Assembly (NCBI GenBank): GCA_017632535.1
Contig: JAGBRC010000019.1
Coordinates: forward strand, 1-48,684
Length of the DNA: 48,684 nucleotides
Source of the DNA: Aeriscardovia sp.
GTDB lineage: Bacteria > Actinomycetota > Actinomycetes > Actinomycetales > Bifidobacteriaceae
Reading direction: 5' to 3'
Below are positions 45,317 to 48,684 of this stretch, one piece after another (the first letter of the stretch is position 1; every line of letters begins with the position of its first letter). Position numbers and translations under genes: made by a program. A model generated the notes under the pieces. That model worked only from the letters and a program-made list of their open reading frames with translations. It made no database searches and was not told where the DNA came from.

Positions 45317-45688
45317 ATGCCTACAATCCAACAACTCGTCCGCAACGGACGCAAGCCAAAGACGAAGAAATCCAAAACTTTGGCCCTCAAGGGATCCCCT
45401 CTGCGCAGAGGGGTCTGCACGCGTGTATACACCACCACCCCCAAGAAGCCTAACAGCGCCTTGAGGAAAGTGGCCCGTGTGAAGCTGAGCTCGGGCTATG
45501 AAGTGACCGCCTATATCCCGGGTGAAGGACACAATCTCCAGGAACACTCCATAGTCCTGGTCAGGGGCGGCAGGGTCAAGGACCTGCCCGGCGTGCGCTA
45601 CCACATCGTCCGTGGTGCTTTGGATACCCAGGGGGTCAAGGATCGCAAACAGGGTCGCTCCCTGTATGGAACGAAGAAGGCTAAGTAG
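45317..45688 (+). CDS. rpsL: 30S ribosomal protein S12
   Basis: Decoding-centre protein of the small subunit. The 123-residue protein starts [12 protein letters not shown] and has the conserved loops [15 protein letters not shown] and [12 protein letters not shown], with the Lys residues whose change gives streptomycin resistance unchanged. It opens the str operon rpsL-rpsG-fusA-tuf. The usable Shine-Dalgarno (aagggg) overlaps a predicted hairpin. Length is normal. Confidence 0.98.
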   Translation: MPTIQQLVRNGRKPKTKKSKTLALKGSPLRRGVCTRVYTTTPKKPNSALRKVARVKLSSGYEVTAYIPGEGHNLQEHSIVLVRGGRVKDLPGVRYHIVRGALDTQGVKDRKQGRSLYGTKKAK

Positions 45689-45690
45689 AG

Positions 45691-46161
45691 ATGTCACGCA
45701 AAGGACCTGCAAAGAAGCGCACGATAGAGCCGGATCCCATTTACAAGTCCACCACAGTGGCCCAGCTCATCAACAAGGTTTTGAAAGACGGAAAGAAATC
45801 CGTAGCGGAAACGATAGTCTACACTGCCCTCGAAAAGGTGGGCAAGAAGAGCGATCAGGAAGCTTTGGGAGTGCTCAAGAGGGCCCTGGACAACATCCGT
45901 CCCACTTTAGAAGTCCGCAGCCGCAGGGTCGGCGGGGCCACCTACCAAGTGCCCGTCGAAGTGCGCCCGGCCAGGGCCAACACCCTCTCTTTGAGGTGGC
46001 TGACCAACTACGCCAGGCTGAGGAAGGAAAAATCCATGTCCGACAGGCTCGCCAACGAGATTTTGGATGCCTCCAATGGACTGGGCATGGCCGTAAAGAA
46101 GCGCGAGGATACCCACAAGATGGCCGAAGCCAACCGCGCCTTCGCCCACTATCGCTGGTAG
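45691..46161 (+). CDS. rpsG: 30S ribosomal protein S7
   Basis: Primary 16S rRNA-binding protein that organises the 30S head. The 156-residue protein begins [20 protein letters not shown] and has [20 protein letters not shown] and the C-terminal [13 protein letters not shown]. The start is 2 bases after the rpsL stop, leaving no room for the S7-binding intergenic regulatory structure known in E. coli. Confidence 0.98.
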   Translation: MSRKGPAKKRTIEPDPIYKSTTVAQLINKVLKDGKKSVAETIVYTALEKVGKKSDQEALGVLKRALDNIRPTLEVRSRRVGGATYQVPVEVRPARANTLSLRWLTNYARLRKEKSMSDRLANEILDASNGLGMAVKKREDTHKMAEANRAFAHYRW

Positions 46162-46179
46162 TAGGAAAGGGATACGCAT

Positions 46180-48324
46180 ATGCCGCAAGTGCTCACTGAT
46201 TTGAACAGGATCAGGAACATCGGGATCATGGCTCACATAGATGCGGGCAAGACCACCACGACCGAAAGGATCCTGTACTACACGGGGGTCAACTACAAGA
46301 TTGGCGAGACCCATGACGGCGACTCGACCATGGACTGGATGGATCAGGAAAAGGAGCGCGGGATAACCATCACCTCCGCCGCCATAACCTGCTTCTGGAA
46401 CAGGCAGACCCACGATCCCGAAGAGCAGTTCCAAATAAACATCATCGACACCCCGGGCCACGTCGACTTTACGGCCGAAGTGGAAAGGTCGCTCAGGGTG
46501 CTCGACGGCGCCGTGGCGGTCTTTGACGCCAAGGAAGGGGTCGAGCCTCAGTCTGAAACCGTCTGGAGGCAGGCCGACAAGTACGGGGTCCCCAGAATCT
46601 GCTTTATCAACAAGATGGATAAGCTGGGAGCCAACTTCTTCTACTCGGTAGACACTATCAAGACCAAGCTTGGCGCCCGCCCGCTCGTCATGCAGCTGCC
46701 CGTGGGCAGCGAGAACGACTTCGACGGAGTGGTAGACCTGGTCAGGATGAAGGCGTACCTCTGGAAGGGGGACGTCAAGAAGAGTGACCAAGGTGCCCAC
46801 TACGAGACAACCGACGTCCCCGAGGACCTCAAAGAGATGGCGGAAAAGTACAGGACCGAGCTGGTGGAGGCCGCCGCCGAAACTGATGAAAAGCTCATGG
46901 ACAAGTACTTTGAGACTGGAGAGCTTTCCGAAGAGGAGATCCGCAAGGGCGTGAGGGATTTGACTATACGCTCCGAAGCCTATCCCGTCTTTTGCGGATC
47001 CGCCTTCAAGGACAAGGGCATCCAGCCCCTGCTCGACGCAGTGGTTGACTACCTTCCCAGCCCCGAAGACGTTCCTGCCATCGTGGGATACGAGCCCGGA
47101 GACGAGAGTGTAGAGATCGACAGAAAGCCTGTGATCTCCGATCCCTTCTCCGCCCTCGCTTTCAAGATCGCGGTGCACCCCTTCTACGGCAAGCTCATCT
47201 ATGTGAGGGTGTACTCGGGGTCTATCAAACCGGGAGACACTGTCCTCAACTCGACCACCGGCAAAAGGGAGAGGATCGGAAAGATCTTCCAGATGCACTC
47301 CAATAAGGAAATTCCGATGGACGAGGCATTCGCAGGCAATATTTATGCCTTTGTGGGCCTCAAGAACGTCGGGACAGGAGACACCCTCTGCGATCCCAAG
47401 AACCCCATCTGCCTGGAGTCCATGACCTTCCCCGATCCCGTCATCCAGATCGCCGTCGAGCCCAAGAGCAAAGCGGATCAGGAGAAGATGGGTATAGCTC
47501 TGGCCAGGCTGGCCGATGAGGATCCGACCTTCCAGGTCAAGACCGACCAGGAGAGTGGACAGACCCTGATCTCCGGCATGGGAGAACTCCAGCTCGACAT
47601 CATCGTCGACAGGATGCGCAGAGAATTCCATGTGGACTGCAACGTGGGCAAGCCGCAGGTCGCCTACAGGGAGACTATAAGGAGGCCGGTGTCGGAGTTC
47701 GAGTACACCCACAAGAAGCAGACTGGAGGTTCTGGCCAGTTTGCAAGGGTCCAGCTCAACTTCATGCCGATAGATGAGAACAACCCAGAAGAAAAGGGCA
47801 AAGACTTCATCTTCGTAGACAAGATCACAGGTGGCGTCATATCTTCTGAATACATTCCCTCCGTCGAGGCGGGCATCAAGGAGGCGATGGAGTCCGGAAT
47901 TTTGGCAGGCTACCCCATGGTGGGCGTGAAAGCCGAGCTGATAGACGGACAGATGCACCCTGTAGACTCTTCCGAGCTCGCCTTCAAGGTCGCAGGCTCC
48001 ATGGCCTTCAAGGGGGCGGCACTCAAGGCCGATCCCGTGCTTCTCGAGCCTATAATGGCCGTTGAAGTCAGGACTCCCGAAGAGTACATGGGAGACGTCA
48101 TAGGCGACCTCAATTCCAGGCGCGGCAGGATTGAAAATATGACTGACGCCACCGGAGTGAAGGTGATAGACGCCAAGGTGCCCCTCGCAGAGATGTTTGG
48201 CTACATAGGCGATCTTCGTTCCAAGACCCAGGGCAGGGCCGTCTACAGCATGCAGATGGACTCTTACGCCGAGGTTCCCAAGAACATCGCCGACGAAATC
48301 ATAAAGCAGCAGAGGGGCGAATAG
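46180..48324 (+). CDS. fusA: Elongation factor G
   Basis: GTPase that moves tRNAs and mRNA during translocation. The 714-residue protein has the G1 loop [20 protein letters not shown], switch II region [18 protein letters not shown] and [11 protein letters not shown], then domains II-V ending in a normal C terminus ([20 protein letters not shown]). ATG at 46180 has GGAAAGGG upstream, 18 bases after rpsG. Only the canonical elongation form is suggested; motifs are undisturbed. Confidence 0.98.
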   Translation: MPQVLTDLNRIRNIGIMAHIDAGKTTTTERILYYTGVNYKIGETHDGDSTMDWMDQEKERGITITSAAITCFWNRQTHDPEEQFQINIIDTPGHVDFTAEVERSLRVLDGAVAVFDAKEGVEPQSETVWRQADKYGVPRICFINKMDKLGANFFYSVDTIKTKLGARPLVMQLPVGSENDFDGVVDLVRMKAYLWKGDVKKSDQGAHYETTDVPEDLKEMAEKYRTELVEAAAETDEKLMDKYFETGELSEEEIRKGVRDLTIRSEAYPVFCGSAFKDKGIQPLLDAVVDYLPSPEDVPAIVGYEPGDESVEIDRKPVISDPFSALAFKIAVHPFYGKLIYVRVYSGSIKPGDTVLNSTTGKRERIGKIFQMHSNKEIPMDEAFAGNIYAFVGLKNVGTGDTLCDPKNPICLESMTFPDPVIQIAVEPKSKADQEKMGIALARLADEDPTFQVKTDQESGQTLISGMGELQLDIIVDRMRREFHVDCNVGKPQVAYRETIRRPVSEFEYTHKKQTGGSGQFARVQLNFMPIDENNPEEKGKDFIFVDKITGGVISSEYIPSVEAGIKEAMESGILAGYPMVGVKAELIDGQMHPVDSSELAFKVAGSMAFKGAALKADPVLLEPIMAVEVRTPEEYMGDVIGDLNSRRGRIENMTDATGVKVIDAKVPLAEMFGYIGDLRSKTQGRAVYSMQMDSYAEVPKNIADEIIKQQRGE

Positions 48325-48358
48325 CCCCGGCAGATCCGTTTCATAAGGGCTTTCCCAG

Positions 48359-48392
48359 TTGAGATGGATAATGATAGGGCAAAATATAAAAT
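48359..48392 (+). promoter_or_regulatory. Possible tuf promoter
   Basis: TTGAGA (48359-48364) followed by an AT-rich stretch with TATAAA (48385-48390). The spacing of 20 bases is long. The 115-base gap before tuf suggests an additional promoter. Confidence 0.3.
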
Positions 48393-48439
48393 AAGATCAG
48401 CTTCTTACCTGAAGCGATAAGTTGTCCAGGAGGACTTTA

Positions 48440-48684
48440 ATGGCAGAAAAGGCAAAATACGAGCGCACCAAGCCGCACGTGAACGTGGGCACCATTGGGC
48501 ACATCGACCACGGCAAGACCACTTTGACCGCGGCCATCTCCAAGGTTCTTCACGAAGAGTATCCGGACGTCAACCCCGAGTACAAGTTCGACCAGATTGA
48601 CGCCGCCCCCGAAGAGAAACAGCGCGGCATCACCATCAACATCGCCCACATCGAGTACGAGACCGACAAGAGGCACTACGCTCA
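48440..48684 (+). CDS. tuf: Elongation factor Tu, 3' end outside the window
   Basis: Carries aminoacyl-tRNA to the ribosome. The first 81 residues are present: [20 protein letters not shown], the G1 loop [14 protein letters not shown] and switch [15 protein letters not shown]. The ATG at 48440 follows a strong CCAGGAGGAC. The G1 loop reads GHIDHGKT where most EF-Tu have GHVDHGKT, a conservative change. The gene is cut by the window edge. Confidence 0.97.
   Translation, partial: MAEKAKYERTKPHVNVGTIGHIDHGKTTLTAAISKVLHEEYPDVNPEYKFDQIDAAPEEKQRGITINIAHIEYETDKRHYA

Noticed and set aside
45110-45712. 200-residue minus-strand frame across the rpsL leader and gene
   Set aside because: Antisense to rpsL with no family resemblance; it would cover the PP2C and rpsL promoter region.
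45907-47958. A 683-residue frame on the minus strand opposite rpsG and fusA
   Set aside because: It lies antisense to two certain genes, is out of context with its Val/His/Leu-rich composition, and is best explained by codon bias of the sense genes leaving few stops on the other strand.

Overview
The window is a piece of an actinobacterial chromosome, most likely from the Bifidobacteriaceae or a close relative. The evidence is an RbpA RNA-polymerase-binding protein, a fused Cmk-Der protein, a fused PafB/PafC-like WYL regulator, a UGP2-type UTP-glucose-1-phosphate uridylyltransferase of the kind used by bifidobacteria, an oligoribonuclease of actinobacterial type, and a variant-leucine-rich-repeat/PP2C/FHA cluster. 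Base composition looks moderate (a little over half G+C by eye). Genes are tightly packed, with many 4-17 base overlaps and frequent GTG/TTG starts, which fits a compact genome. I see no prophage, insertion sequence, CRISPR array or rRNA.

Layout. 1-125: two tandem valine tRNAs (the first cut by the window edge). 180-6573: thrS, yebC, ruvCAB, yajC, apt and a small membrane protein. 6520-7488 (minus): aquaporin. 7595-13600: rluB-type pseudouridine synthase, cmk-der, UGPase, PafBC-like regulator. 13601-14009: AT-rich gap without a convincing gene. 14010-14641: small basic protein and rbpA. 14632-17495 (minus): acyltransferase, rpe, pgsA and an FHA protein. 17539-17860: tRNA-Thr, tRNA-Leu, terminator, tRNA-His. 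17891-20020 (minus): phasin-like protein plus UbiB/ABC1 kinase. 20122-21246: tRNA-Val, membrane protein, groES with a CIRCE operator and a strong terminator. 21321-27093: ClC transporter, prfA, prmC, tsaC/sua5, wecA-like, AtpI-like. 27086-35427: orn, proS, nusA, infB, rbfA, truB, ribF. 35565-43787: rpoB, rpoC, FHA protein. 43777-45089 (minus): LRV protein and PP2C phosphatase. 45317-48684: rpsL, rpsG, fusA and the start of tuf.

How it fits together. Most of the window is information-processing machinery: aminoacylation, recombination, transcription, initiation, release, elongation, and tRNA/rRNA modification. Several blocks keep the usual actinobacterial order but lack expected members: no secDF after yajC, no rimP or ylxR around nusA, no ATP-synthase genes after the AtpI-like gene, no groEL after groES. 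Phospho-signalling genes (two FHA proteins and a PP2C phosphatase with an LRV partner) sit among these housekeeping operons; the second group lies between rpoC and rpsL.

The observations I consider most worth checking are: two valine tRNA genes with C instead of the near-universal T at T-loop position 55; an Orn whose DEDDh histidine position is Asp; a RuvA whose two helix-hairpin-helix motifs are near-identical at DNA level (with a parallel case in the two P-loops of Der); a structured leader before rpsL that could hide its ribosome-binding site; and the FHA/LRV/PP2C module. No completely new system is proven by the sequence alone.
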